Assembly: GCA_963972065.1 (NCBI GenBank)
Contig: CAXAVJ010000003.1
Coordinates: 1 to 64,000, forward strand
Length of the DNA stretch: 64,000 nt
Direction of reading: 5' to 3'
Origin: UBA1479 sp963972065
Lineage (GTDB): Bacteria; Pseudomonadota; Alphaproteobacteria; Rhodospirillales; Casp-alpha2
Shown here: in pieces, positions 18,428 to 26,670 of the stretch
Position numbering within the stretch: the first letter of the stretch is position 1
Layout of the letters: each line of letters begins with the position of its first letter
Notes under the pieces: model-generated
What the model saw: the letters and a program-made list of their open reading frames with translations, nothing else
The model's database searches: none
Told to the model about the DNA's origin: nothing
Translations under genes and position numbers: made by a program

Positions 18428-19288
18428 TTAGGAAGCCGGCTGGGCTTCCCCACCTTCGGCGGGCGTTGCGGCCGCTTCGGAAGCAGCTTCCGGAGCAGCT
18501 TCGGCAGGCGCCTCGGGGGCGGCTTCGGCTTCCGGGGCCGTTTCGATGGCGCCACCGGCGTTCTCGTCGGCACCCAGATCAACACCCTTGGCGGTCAGCG
18601 ACGCGGACAGGCCGTCCAGCACGGAATCGGCGACCAGATTGCAGTACATGGAGATCGCACGGATCGCATCGTCGTTGCCCGGAATCGGGAAGGTGATGCC
18701 GGCCGGATTGCTGTTGGAATCGATGACACCAACGACCGGAATGCCCAGCTTGTTGGCTTCGGCGACGGCGATGTCTTCCTTGTTGGTGTCGATCACGAAA
18801 ATGATGTCCGGCAGGCCGCCCATTTCCTTGATGCCGCCCAGCGCGCGCTCAAGCTTTTCCTGCTCGCGGGTCAGGCCCAGCTGCTCGCGCTTGGTCAGGC
18901 CCTGGACTTCCTGGCCGCCCAGCTTGTTGTCCAGCTCCCGCAGACGGGCGATGGACTTGGAGATGGTCTGCCAGTTGGTCAGCATGCCGCCGAGCCAGCG
19001 GTGGTTGACGTAATACTGCCCGCACTTCTTGGCGGCTTCGGCAACCCGCGGCGAGGCCGCGCGCTTGGTGCCGACGAACAGGATGCGGCCGTTGGACGCG
19101 ACGACGTCGCGCACGGCGGCAAGCGCCTGATGAAGCAAGGGAACGGTCTGCTGCAGGTCGATGATGTGGATGCCGTTACGGTCGCCGTACAGATACGACG
19201 CCATTTTCGGGTTCCAACGACGGGTGCTGTGACCAAAGTGAACGCCGGCTTCCAACAGCTGACGCATGGTGAACGACGGAATCGCCAT
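18428..19288 (-). CDS. rpsB: 30S ribosomal protein S2
   Basis: Small-subunit protein S2. 286 aa from ATG 19288 (MAIPSFTMRQLLEAGVHFGH); a further open frame to 19375 is rejected because it reads through a structured leader and lacks homologous sequence. Core motifs HRWLGGMLTNWQTI and FVIDTNKEDIAVAEANKLGI are visible. The last 50 or so residues form an Ala/Glu/Pro-rich acidic tail, a common alphaproteobacterial extension. First gene of the long envelope/translation cluster. Confidence 0.97.
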   Translation of the reverse strand: MAIPSFTMRQLLEAGVHFGHSTRRWNPKMASYLYGDRNGIHIIDLQQTVPLLHQALAAVRDVVASNGRILFVGTKRAASPRVAEAAKKCGQYYVNHRWLGGMLTNWQTISKSIARLRELDNKLGGQEVQGLTKREQLGLTREQEKLERALGGIKEMGGLPDIIFVIDTNKEDIAVAEANKLGIPVVGVIDSNSNPAGITFPIPGNDDAIRAISMYCNLVADSVLDGLSASLTAKGVDLGADENAGGAIETAPEAEAAPEAPAEAAPEAASEAAATPAEGGEAQPAS

Positions 19289-19410
19289 GATAATCTCTTC
19301 TCCGGTTATGCCTCCGCAGGGTGTCATTCGGCCCCATGGCCGAACACCGGAGCGGCAATTCCCGTGAATTTGCACAGGCGCCGCGTCCCCGCGTGCGATA
19401 TGGGCGTGGG
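19289..19410 (-). promoter_or_regulatory. Structured rpsB 5' leader, possible S2 autoregulatory element
   Basis: Between a candidate promoter and the rpsB start lie two hairpins. One pairs TTCGGCC with GGCCGAA (19327-19333 and 19338-19344), flanked by GTGT/ACAC. The other pairs AATTC with GAATT (19357-19361 and 19366-19370), with GCGGC/GCCGC outside it. Leader-based feedback by S2 is established in gammaproteobacteria; that this leader does the same is inference from its position and two-hairpin layout. Confidence 0.4.
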
Positions 19411-19437
19411 TTTATAGGGTCAGGACGGCCCGATCAA
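19411..19437 (-). promoter_or_regulatory. Candidate sigma-70-type promoter of rpsB
   Basis: On the minus strand TTGATC (19432-19437) is followed after 15 bases by TATAAA (19411-19416); shifting the -35 by one base gives a 16-base gap. It would start transcription about 120 bases before rpsB, leaving room for the leader hairpins. Confidence 0.4.
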
Positions 19438-19440
19438 GGG

Positions 19441-19472
19441 AAAAAAGCGTGACGTTCCGGCGAAGGACGGTC
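19441..19472 (-). terminator. Weak terminator candidate after dnaE
   Basis: On the minus strand an imperfect 8-bp stem (GACCGTCC against GGAACGTC, two mismatches) spans the end of dnaE and is followed by ACGC and six Ts (19441-19446). The stem is poor, but the T6 run immediately after a stop codon is suggestive. Confidence 0.3.
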
Positions 19473-22400
19473 AGCCCTCGACGACCTCAAGCACGCCCTG
19501 GACCGACTTGATGGCCTGGATCACGGCCGGCGACACGGCGTAGCGGTCATTGAGGGACAGCACGACTTCGCGGTTGTCCTCCAGCCGGGGCACGACATAG
19601 ACCGGCACCTGCCCCCTGCCCTGGCTTTCCAGCACCTCGCGCAGCGGCGCCAGCGGGCTTGCCCCGCCGATCACCACGGTGACGGAGCCGACGGCGTTCA
19701 AGGCGGCGCTCTCCAGCGGGCGCAGGCCCTGAACCATGAACCGCGGCGCCTCGGCTTCGATCTGCACTTCCATCTCGATCAGGAAGGAATTGCCTTCGGT
19801 CAGATGTTCGCGGGCGGCGGACAGAACTTCCGAGAACATGATCGCCTCGAACGTGCCCGTGGTGTCGGAGAAGCTGACGAAGGCATAGCGCGAGCCCTTG
19901 GCCGAGGTGCGCTCCTTCATGGCGACCAGCGTACCCGCCATGCGCCGGTGGCCGGGCCGGGCGGCGGTCAGGATTTCGACGTAGCTCATGACCTTGTGCT
20001 TTTCCAGCATGCTTTCGTAGGTCGCGAGCGGATGCGACGACAGGTAGAAGCCGACGGCGTCGAATTCTTCCTTGAGCCGATCCATGGGCGTCCAGTCGGC
20101 GATGTTGTCGAGGCGGATGTCCGGCACCTCGGGGGCGTCGCTGCCCCCGCCTCCGCCGAACAGGCCCATCTGGTCGGAAGTCCGATCCTGATGGGCGCTG
20201 ACCGCTTCCTTCAGGATGCGTTCCAGCCCCGTGAACAACTGGCGGCGGTTGGGGTTGAGGCTGTCCAACGCCCCCGCGCGGATCAGGTTTTCCATCTGCC
20301 GCTTGTTGATGACCTTGGGGTCCAGGCGATGGGCGAAGTCGGCGACGTCATTGAACGGCCCGCCGTCCTTGCGCGCCTCGACCAGCGACGCCATGGCGCC
20401 CTCGCCCACGTTCTTGATGGCGGCGAGCGCATAGCGAATGGCGCTCGTGCCGTTTTCACGCTCGACCGAGAACTTGACCTGCGATTTGTTGACGTCCGGC
20501 GACAGCAGATCCACGCCCATGCGGTCAAGTTCCTGCTTGAAGATGTTGAGCTTGTCCGTGTTGTGCTGGTCCAGCGTCATCGAGGCGGCGAGGAATTCGA
20601 CCGGGTGGTTGGCCTTAAGATAGGCCGTCTGATAGGCAACCAGGGCATAGGCGGCGGCGTGCGATTTGTTGAAACCGTAGCCCGCGAACTTGGCGACTTG
20701 GTCGAAAATGTCCGAGGCCTTGCGGCCGTCGACCTCGCGCTGCACGGCGCCGTCGACGAACAACTGGCGCTGCTGGTCCATCTCCTCCTTGATCTTCTTG
20801 CCCATGGCGCGGCGTAGAAGATCGGCGCCGCCCAGCGTATAGCCGGACAACAACTGGGCCGCCTGCATGACCTGTTCCTGGTAAATCATGATGCCGAAGG
20901 TTTCGGTCAGGATCGGCTCCAGGATCGGGTGCAGGTAATCGGGCGTCTCCTCGCCCTTCTTACGGGCGATATAGCTCGGGATGTTGTCCATGGGCCCCGG
21001 GCGGTACAGCGCCACGACGGCGATGATGTCCTCGAAAGTATCGGCCTTCATCTGGCGCAGCACGTCGCGCATGCCCTGACTTTCCAGCTGAAACACCCCG
21101 GTCGTCTCGCCGCGGCCGATCATCTCGAAGGTCGCGGTATCGTCCAGCGGGATGGTCGACAGGTCGATCTCGACCCCCTTCTCGCGGCACAGGTCCACCG
21201 CCGTCGCCAGCACCGTCAAGGTCTTCAGGCCCAAAAAGTCGAACTTCACCAGCCCCGCACTTTCCACGAACTTCATGTTGAAGCCCGTGACCGGCAGGTC
21301 GGAGCGCGGATCGCGGTACAGCGGGATCAGTTCCTGCAGCGGCCGGTCGCCGATGACCACGCCGGCGGCGTGGGTCGAGGCATGGCGGAACAGCCCTTCC
21401 AGCTTCATCGCCAGGTCGACCAGATGCTGAACCTGGGGGTCTTCCTTCATCATCTGGCGGATTTGCGGCTCGCCCTCGACGGCTTCGCCCAGGGTCACCG
21501 GATTGGCCGGATTGTTAGGCACCAGCTTGCAGATTTTATCGATATAGCCGTAGGGCATCTGCAGCACGCGCCCGACATCGCGCAGCACGGCGCGGGCCTG
21601 CAGCTTTCCGAAGGTGATGATCTGCGCCACGTGGTCGTCGCCGTATTTCTTCTGGACGTAGCGGATGACTTCGTCCCGCCGGTCCTGACAGAAATCGATG
21701 TCGAAGTCGGGCATGGACACGCGTTCCGGGTTGAGGAAGCGTTCGAACAGCAGCCCGAACCGCAGCGGGTCCAGATCGGTGATCAACAGCGACCAGGCGA
21801 CCACGGACCCGGCGCCGGAACCACGGCCCGGCCCCACGGGAATGCCCTTGTCCTTGGCCCAGCCGATGAAGTCGGCGACGATCAGGAAGTATCCCGGAAA
21901 GCCCATCTCGTTGATGACGCCGAGCTCGTAATCCAGGCGCTCCCGGTAGGGGGCCGCCGCGGCGTCCCGTGCGGCATCGTCCATGCCGTCGCTGAACACA
22001 TGAGTAACCAGCCGCTTTTCCAGCCCGGCCACGGCCTGGGCGCGCAGTTCGTCCTCTTCCGTGCGGCCCTCGCCGCAGTCGAAGGGCGGCAGGATCGGCG
22101 CGATCTTTTCGACCATGAAGGCGCAACGCTTGGCGATCACCAGGGTGTTGTCGACCGCTTCAGGCAGATCCTCGAACACCCGGCGCATGTCGGCGGCGCC
22201 CTTGAACCAGTGCTCCGGGGTCAGGCGGCGGCGTTCCGCTTCCGAGACATAGGCGCTTTCCGCGATGCAGATCAGGGCGTCATGGGCCTCGAACATGTCG
22301 GGCGTCGGGTAAAAACATTCGTTGGTCGCGACCAGCGGCAGGTCCAGCCTGTAGGCCAGATCAAGGAATGCCCCTTCGGTCTGTTCTTCCACCGCCATGC

Positions 22401-22965
22401 CGTGGCGCAGGATTTCCACGTAGGTGCGCCCGTCGTAAGCGGCCGCCAGACGCGTCAGCAGGTCGCGCGCGGCGTCGCCCTTGCCTTGTTGCAGCAATCG
22501 CCCGACCGGCCCGCCGGGCCCGCCGGTCAGCAGGATCAGACCCGCGTTGTGTCGCAGCAGGGTGTCCAGCGAGATCGACGTCTCCTCGCTGTCGTCGCCG
22601 TCCAGATAGGCGACCTTCAGCATCTGCAACAGGTTGCGGTAGCCTTCCGGGTTCTGGACCAGCAGGACCACCGAAGGTTCGCGTTCGCGCCGCCCGCCCC
22701 CGTTCGACGGCGCCATGGCATGGCCGGTGGCCTCCTCGGCCTCCATCTGAACGGAGATCTGGCAACCGATGATCGGCTGAACGCCATTGTCCGTGGCCGC
22801 CAGGGAGAATTCCAGGGCGCCGAACAGGTTGTTGGTGTCGGTCACGGCGACCGCCGGCATGTCCATGGACCGGCACATCTTGGCCAGGTCCTTCAGGCGG
22901 ATGGCGCCTTCGGACAGGGAATAGGCGGAATGGACCCGCAGGTGGACGAAATCAGCATGGGACAT
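19471..22965 (-). CDS. dnaE: DNA polymerase III subunit alpha
   Basis: Catalytic subunit of the replicative polymerase. 1164 aa from ATG 22965 (MSHADFVHLRVHSAYSLSEG), normal DnaE1 length; the open frame to 23085 is rejected. Order of domains: N-terminal PHP domain (RVHSAYSLSEGAIRL), the polymerase core with the catalytic PDFDIDF at about residues 418-424 and the GPGRGSGAGS block just before it, the helix-hairpin-helix region, and a C-terminal OB fold (AGTLVAMKERTSAKGSRYAF). Divergent from the nitrile hydratase genes. Confidence 0.97.
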   Translation of the reverse strand: MSHADFVHLRVHSAYSLSEGAIRLKDLAKMCRSMDMPAVAVTDTNNLFGALEFSLAATDNGVQPIIGCQISVQMEAEEATGHAMAPSNGGGRREREPSVVLLVQNPEGYRNLLQMLKVAYLDGDDSEETSISLDTLLRHNAGLILLTGGPGGPVGRLLQQGKGDAARDLLTRLAAAYDGRTYVEILRHGMAVEEQTEGAFLDLAYRLDLPLVATNECFYPTPDMFEAHDALICIAESAYVSEAERRRLTPEHWFKGAADMRRVFEDLPEAVDNTLVIAKRCAFMVEKIAPILPPFDCGEGRTEEDELRAQAVAGLEKRLVTHVFSDGMDDAARDAAAAPYRERLDYELGVINEMGFPGYFLIVADFIGWAKDKGIPVGPGRGSGAGSVVAWSLLITDLDPLRFGLLFERFLNPERVSMPDFDIDFCQDRRDEVIRYVQKKYGDDHVAQIITFGKLQARAVLRDVGRVLQMPYGYIDKICKLVPNNPANPVTLGEAVEGEPQIRQMMKEDPQVQHLVDLAMKLEGLFRHASTHAAGVVIGDRPLQELIPLYRDPRSDLPVTGFNMKFVESAGLVKFDFLGLKTLTVLATAVDLCREKGVEIDLSTIPLDDTATFEMIGRGETTGVFQLESQGMRDVLRQMKADTFEDIIAVVALYRPGPMDNIPSYIARKKGEETPDYLHPILEPILTETFGIMIYQEQVMQAAQLLSGYTLGGADLLRRAMGKKIKEEMDQQRQLFVDGAVQREVDGRKASDIFDQVAKFAGYGFNKSHAAAYALVAYQTAYLKANHPVEFLAASMTLDQHNTDKLNIFKQELDRMGVDLLSPDVNKSQVKFSVERENGTSAIRYALAAIKNVGEGAMASLVEARKDGGPFNDVADFAHRLDPKVINKRQMENLIRAGALDSLNPNRRQLFTGLERILKEAVSAHQDRTSDQMGLFGGGGGSDAPEVPDIRLDNIADWTPMDRLKEEFDAVGFYLSSHPLATYESMLEKHKVMSYVEILTAARPGHRRMAGTLVAMKERTSAKGSRYAFVSFSDTTGTFEAIMFSEVLSAAREHLTEGNSFLIEMEVQIEAEAPRFMVQGLRPLESAALNAVGSVTVVIGGASPLAPLREVLESQGRGQVPVYVVPRLEDNREVVLSLNDRYAVSPAVIQAIKSVQGVLEVVEG

Positions 22966-23084
22966 GCGGCAATAATTCCACACTTCGGCGGGCGCGCGGA
23001 AACCGTTTGCGGTCAGTTGTCCACCGCAGGAAAGATTGCCGTGGATAACCCCGGGGATTCCGGGCCAAAGCCGTTTCTCCGGCA

Positions 23085-23114
23085 TTGTTGAATGCGCACC
23101 TCAGGCTGTATCAT
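23085..23114 (+). promoter_or_regulatory. Candidate promoter of the nitrile hydratase operon
   Basis: TTGTTG (23085-23090) and TATCAT (23109-23114) are separated by 18 bases and lie about 45 bases before the nthA start. The hexamers are only moderate matches to the sigma-70 consensus. Confidence 0.35.
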
Positions 23115-23158
23115 CCCCCCGCCCGCATCCATGGGCGCAGACAAATTGGGAGAATCGC

Positions 23159-23800
23159 ATGCCGCACGATGGACACGACCACGATCACGACCATACGGAA
23201 CCGCCATCGGACATCGAACTCCGCGTGAAGTCCTTGGAAAGCCTTCTGGTGGAGAAAGGCTTGGTCAATCCCGCCACCCTGGACGCCTTGGTCGACCGCT
23301 ACGAACACCACGTCGGCCCGCAGAACGGCCGCAAGGTTGTCGCCCGCGCCTGGACCGATCCCGAATATCGGCAATGGCTACAGGACGACGCCAGCGCCGC
23401 CATCGGCGATTTCGGCTTCAAGGGCCGCCAGGGCGAACACATGGTCTGCGTGGAAAACGGCCCCAAGGTCCATAACCTGGTCGTTTGCACGCTGTGCTCC
23501 TGCTATCCCTGGACCGTCCTGGGCCTGCCGCCCGTGTGGTACAAATCCGCCCCCTATCGGTCCCGCGCCGTGGCGGACCCGCGCGGAGTCTTGGCCGAAT
23601 TCGGCACGGTCCTGGACGGCGACGTGGATGTCCGGGTCTGGGATTCAACGTCGGAAATGCGCTATCTGGTGATCCCCGAACGTCCCGCCGGCACCGACGG
23701 CTGGACCGCGGAACAACTGGAACAGCTGATTACCCGCAATTCCATGATCGGCGTCGAACAAGCCAAGACGCCCGAGGAACTGAAGGGAGCGGCGGAATGA
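23159..23800 (+). CDS. nthA: Nitrile hydratase alpha subunit, cobalt type
   Basis: Metal-bearing subunit of nitrile hydratase, which hydrates nitriles to amides in the cytoplasm. 213 aa from ATG 23159, preceded by GGGAGA; the open frame upstream to 23036 is rejected. The metal claw reads VCTLCSCYPW with Cys110, Cys113, Ser114 and Cys115. Thr after the first Cys and Tyr after the last mark the non-corrin cobalt class (the iron class has Ser and Thr). The N-terminus is unusual: MPHDGHDHDHDH, a His/Asp run that could bind metal. It overlaps nthB as ATGA. No amidase gene is nearby, so the amide product's fate is not shown. Confidence 0.95.
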   Translation: MPHDGHDHDHDHTEPPSDIELRVKSLESLLVEKGLVNPATLDALVDRYEHHVGPQNGRKVVARAWTDPEYRQWLQDDASAAIGDFGFKGRQGEHMVCVENGPKVHNLVVCTLCSCYPWTVLGLPPVWYKSAPYRSRAVADPRGVLAEFGTVLDGDVDVRVWDSTSEMRYLVIPERPAGTDGWTAEQLEQLITRNSMIGVEQAKTPEELKGAAE

Positions 23801-24459
23801 ACAGCGGCCACGATCTCGGCGGCATGCACGGCCTCGGCCCCATCAACCCGGAACCCCAGGACGAGGAGCCCGTGTTCCACGCCGATTGGGAGCGCAAGGC
23901 GTTCTCCCTCACCCTGGCGACCGCCCTGCTCGGCCGTTGGAACATCGACATGGGCCGCCATTCGCGCGAACGGCAGCACCCGGCGCGCTATCTGTTGAAC
24001 ACCTATTACGAAAACTGGCTGACCGGCACAGAGGTCCTTCTCAAAGAATCCGGCCTGGTCACGACCGAGGAAATGGCGACGGGCAAACCGCAAGGACCGG
24101 CCCCGAATTCCATCCATGTGCCCAGTCCGGACGAAGCCTTGAACGCAGTCAAGGCCGGCGGACCGGCGGATATCGACGCACCGGTTCAAGCGCAATACGC
24201 CGTCGGCGACGCCGTGCGCGTGAAGAACTTTCACCCCCAGGGCCATACCCGCGCCCCCCGCTACACCCGGGGGCGGGTCGGCGTGATCCAGCGCCTGCAC
24301 GGCATCCATGTCTTTCCGGACACCCATGTGCCCGGCGTGACCGAGGGATACCCTCTCTATTCCGTGCGGTTCGAAGGCGACGAACTGTGGGGCCCCGACG
24401 GTGACGCCAAGTCGGCCGTCTACGCCGACCTTTGGGAACCTTATCTGGAGCCGGCATGA
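23797..24459 (+). CDS. nthB: Nitrile hydratase beta subunit
   Basis: Partner subunit that forms the heterodimer and contributes arginines to the active site. 220 aa from ATG 23797, which overlaps the alpha stop by 4 bases. The N-terminus MNSGHDLGGMHGLGPI is the classic beta start, and the C-terminal half has the SH3-like barrel of NHase beta (YAVGDAVRVKNFHPQGHTRA, then LYSVRFEGDELWG). Residues about 85-115 are a proline-rich linker. The alpha-beta-activator order is typical for cobalt enzymes of alphaproteobacteria. Confidence 0.94.
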   Translation: MNSGHDLGGMHGLGPINPEPQDEEPVFHADWERKAFSLTLATALLGRWNIDMGRHSRERQHPARYLLNTYYENWLTGTEVLLKESGLVTTEEMATGKPQGPAPNSIHVPSPDEALNAVKAGGPADIDAPVQAQYAVGDAVRVKNFHPQGHTRAPRYTRGRVGVIQRLHGIHVFPDTHVPGVTEGYPLYSVRFEGDELWGPDGDAKSAVYADLWEPYLEPA

Positions 24460-24779
24460 CGGCCTTGAAGCAGGAAGATGGCCCCGCGTTCTGCGAGCCC
24501 TGGCAGGCCCAGGCCTTTGCTCTGGCCAATGCGCTGATCGACAAGGGCATTTTCACCGCCGACGAATGGGCGAACACGCTCGGGGCCGAAATCAAGCGCG
24601 CCCAGGCGGCGGGTGATCCAGACACGGGCGAGACCTATTACAACCACTGGCTGGCGGCACTTGAACGGCTTTGCGCCGACAAAGGCCTGGCCCTGAACGA
24701 CGAAGTCAGCGACCGCGCGGAGGAATGGCGGAATGCCTACCTGGCAACGCCGCACGGTCAGCCGGTTGCCTTGAAGTAA
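24456..24779 (+). CDS. Nitrile hydratase accessory (activator) protein, NHase-beta-like
   Basis: Small protein of the P14K/NhlE type that in cobalt nitrile hydratases carries the alpha subunit and swaps metal-loaded alpha into the mature enzyme. 107 aa from ATG 24456, overlapping nthB by 4 bases; a longer reading from 24432 is possible but would overlap nthB further. The sequence FCEPWQAQAFALANALIDKG and WLAALERLC resembles the N-terminal helical part of the beta subunit. The close coupling of all three genes supports co-assembly. Confidence 0.87.
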   Translation: MTALKQEDGPAFCEPWQAQAFALANALIDKGIFTADEWANTLGAEIKRAQAAGDPDTGETYYNHWLAALERLCADKGLALNDEVSDRAEEWRNAYLATPHGQPVALK

Positions 24780-24839
24780 GCACCGTGCAGGCAGCACTTC
24801 GGTTCTGCAAAATGTCCCGTTCCAACTCAGGAGGCCGCC

Positions 24840-25232
24840 TTGAAATTTCTAAACCCCTTTACGGACCACCTTTACAGTCTTCTCCGTTTGATGACGGGCC
24901 TGTTGTTCCTGCAGCACGGCACCACGAAGTTCCTCAGTTTCCCGGTCACGCAATACAGCGGCGTCGACCCGCTGTCATTGGCTGGTGCCGCCGGCTTGAT
25001 CGAACTGGTGGGTGGTGCCCTGGTGGCGATCGGGCTGTTCACCCGGCCCGCCGCCTTCGTCTGTTCCGGAACCATGGCCGTCGGCTATTTCCTGGCGCAT
25101 CTGCCGCAGGGCTTTTTCCCGATTTTGAATGGGGGGGAACTGGCCGCGCTTTACTGCTTCGCGTTCCTCTACATCGCGGCAGCTGGCGGCGGTAAATGGA
25201 GCCTCGACGCCCTGCGGTCACGCGCCCCTTAG
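24840..25232 (+). CDS. DoxX-family membrane protein
   Basis: Four-helix integral membrane protein of the DoxX family; members have been linked to redox or sulfur metabolism, but the role here is unknown. 130 aa. The first codon is TTG, supported by a perfect AGGAGG six bases upstream (24829-24834 region) and by the family-like start MKFLNPFTDHLYSLLRLMTG. Hydrophobic segments lie around residues 15-30, 46-66, 71-88 and 98-115. It starts 60 bases after the nitrile hydratase activator and could be in the same transcript; a separate promoter then follows for the next gene. Confidence 0.82.
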   Translation: MKFLNPFTDHLYSLLRLMTGLLFLQHGTTKFLSFPVTQYSGVDPLSLAGAAGLIELVGGALVAIGLFTRPAAFVCSGTMAVGYFLAHLPQGFFPILNGGELAALYCFAFLYIAAAGGGKWSLDALRSRAP

Positions 25233-25264
25233 AAAGCCGCACGACGGAAATTACTTCCGCCGCA

Positions 25265-25291
25265 TGTCACAATCGCCTCCGTCATCTCGTC
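25265..25291 (+). promoter_or_regulatory. Predicted ECF41 sigma factor promoter
   Basis: TGTCACA (25265-25271) is followed after 16 bases by CGTC (25288-25291); a second CGTC lies at 25280-25283. This is the promoter pattern known for the ECF41 sigma family (TGTCACA at -35, CGTC at -10). It sits 37 bases before the AhpD-like gene, whose downstream partner encodes an ECF41-type sigma factor, implying autoregulation. No transcript data are available here. Confidence 0.7.
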
Positions 25292-25328
25292 ATCTGGGCA
25301 CACCCCCCTTTTGACGATGGAGACCGAC

Positions 25329-25793
25329 ATGACACCGCGACTGAACGAGCCTTTCAAATTAGCCCAAGCCCCCATCAAGGCGATGCAGGCACTTGAGGTG
25401 GCGCTGGCCGCCAGCGGGCTCGACCACAACCTGCTGGAACTGGTCAAATTGCGCGCGTCGCAGATCAACGGATGCGCCTTCTGCATCCACATGCACACGA
25501 CCGATCTGCGCAAGCACGGTGAAAGCGAAATGCGCCTGTACATGCTGAACGCCTGGCGGGAATCCACGCTGTACAGCCCCCGTGAACGGGCGGCCCTGGC
25601 CTGGACCGATGCCCTGACCCGACTCGCGGAAACGGGGGCCCCGGACGCGGATTATGAACTGGTGAAGGCCGAATTCACTGACGCCGAACAGGTCAACCTG
25701 ACCCTGGCGATCGGCGCCATCAACGTGTGGAACCGCCTGCAGGTCGGCTTCCGGGCGGCGCATCCGCAGGAGGACATTGTTGACGCCGCCTGA
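25329..25793 (+). CDS. AhpD-like carboxymuconolactone decarboxylase family protein
   Basis: Small helical protein of the CMD/AhpD superfamily, likely a peroxidase-like or redox protein. 154 aa from ATG 25329, which has GGAGA five bases upstream; the frame also contains a TTG start at 25311. The AhpD core motif is intact: Glu in LLELVKLRASQINGC, then CAFCIHMH (C-x-x-C with His three residues on). It is the 'C' member of the COE gene sets (CMD, oxidoreductase, epimerase) that typically accompany ECF41 sigma factors. It overlaps the sigma gene by 14 bases, so the two are translated together. Confidence 0.88.
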   Translation: MTPRLNEPFKLAQAPIKAMQALEVALAASGLDHNLLELVKLRASQINGCAFCIHMHTTDLRKHGESEMRLYMLNAWRESTLYSPRERAALAWTDALTRLAETGAPDADYELVKAEFTDAEQVNLTLAIGAINVWNRLQVGFRAAHPQEDIVDAA

Positions 25794-26670
25794 CAACCAA
25801 ACCGATGAATTCGAGGCGCACCGGCCCCGGCTGGTGCGCCTCGCCTACCGTATGCTGGGTTCCATGCTGGAGGCCGAGGACATCGTGCAGGACGCCTGGC
25901 TGCGCTGGCGGCGGGCCGACCGGGGCGCGGTCGCCACACCGGGAGCGTACCTCACTCGCATCGTCACGCGGCTTTGCCTCGACGTTTTGAAATCCGCCCG
26001 CGTGCGTCGGGAAACCTATATCGGCCCCTGGCTGCCCGACCCCGTCGTCGAACCGGACGACGGCGCCCTGCGGGCGGACGACCTGACCCTGACCCTGATG
26101 CTGGCCCTGGAACGCCTGTCGCCGCTGGAGCGTGCGGCGTTCCTGCTGCACGACGTGTTCGACGTGCCCTTGGGCGAGGTCGCGGCGACATTGAACCGTG
26201 CGCCCGCCGCCGTGCGCCAGTTGGCCGCCCGCGCCCGCAAGAACGTGCGCGAAAAACGGCCGCGCTACGACGTCAGCCGGGAGGAAGGCGAGCGCATCGC
26301 CCAGGCCTTCTTCATCGCCTCGACCAAGGGCGACATCGACGCCCTGCGCGGCCTATTGGCCGAAAACGTGGTGATCTTGTCGGACGGCGGCGGCAAGGTA
26401 CTGGCCTTCCGCAATCCCATCATCGGGCTTGACCGGGTGCTGCGCCTGTTTGTCGGCCTCAGCCACAAGTTCGCCGATAAAATGCCCGACGACATCCGGC
26501 ATGTGTGGATTGACGGCCTGCCTGGCTACATCAGTCAGGGGCGCGGCGATGTGCTGCAGACCACGGCGCTGGACATTGAGGACGGCCGCATTACCGCTGT
26601 CTACATCACCCGCAACCCGGACAAGCTCGGCCGTGTCGCCGGTTTGCTCGACAGTCCTGTCGTATCCTAG
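25780..26670 (+). CDS. ECF41-type RNA polymerase sigma factor with SnoaL-like C-terminal domain
   Basis: Extracytoplasmic-function sigma factor whose activity is set by its own C-terminal domain instead of a separate anti-sigma factor. 296 aa. Sigma-2 covers about residues 10-75, sigma-4 about 105-160, and a SnoaL/NTF2-like domain follows. The three ECF41 hallmarks are visible: WLPDP in the linker (84-88), DGGGK (202-206) and NPDKL (279-283). Two TTG codons can start it; the second (25780) lies six bases after AGGAGG and is chosen. No anti-sigma gene is adjacent, as expected. Its stop shares bases with the stop of the convergent RidA gene. Confidence 0.92.
   Translation: MTPPDNQTDEFEAHRPRLVRLAYRMLGSMLEAEDIVQDAWLRWRRADRGAVATPGAYLTRIVTRLCLDVLKSARVRRETYIGPWLPDPVVEPDDGALRADDLTLTLMLALERLSPLERAAFLLHDVFDVPLGEVAATLNRAPAAVRQLAARARKNVREKRPRYDVSREEGERIAQAFFIASTKGDIDALRGLLAENVVILSDGGGKVLAFRNPIIGLDRVLRLFVGLSHKFADKMPDDIRHVWIDGLPGYISQGRGDVLQTTALDIEDGRITAVYITRNPDKLGRVAGLLDSPVVS

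Noticed and set aside
20929..23091. 720-codon open frame on the plus strand opposite dnaE
   Set aside because: Antisense shadow of dnaE; low-complexity His/Gln/Arg composition.
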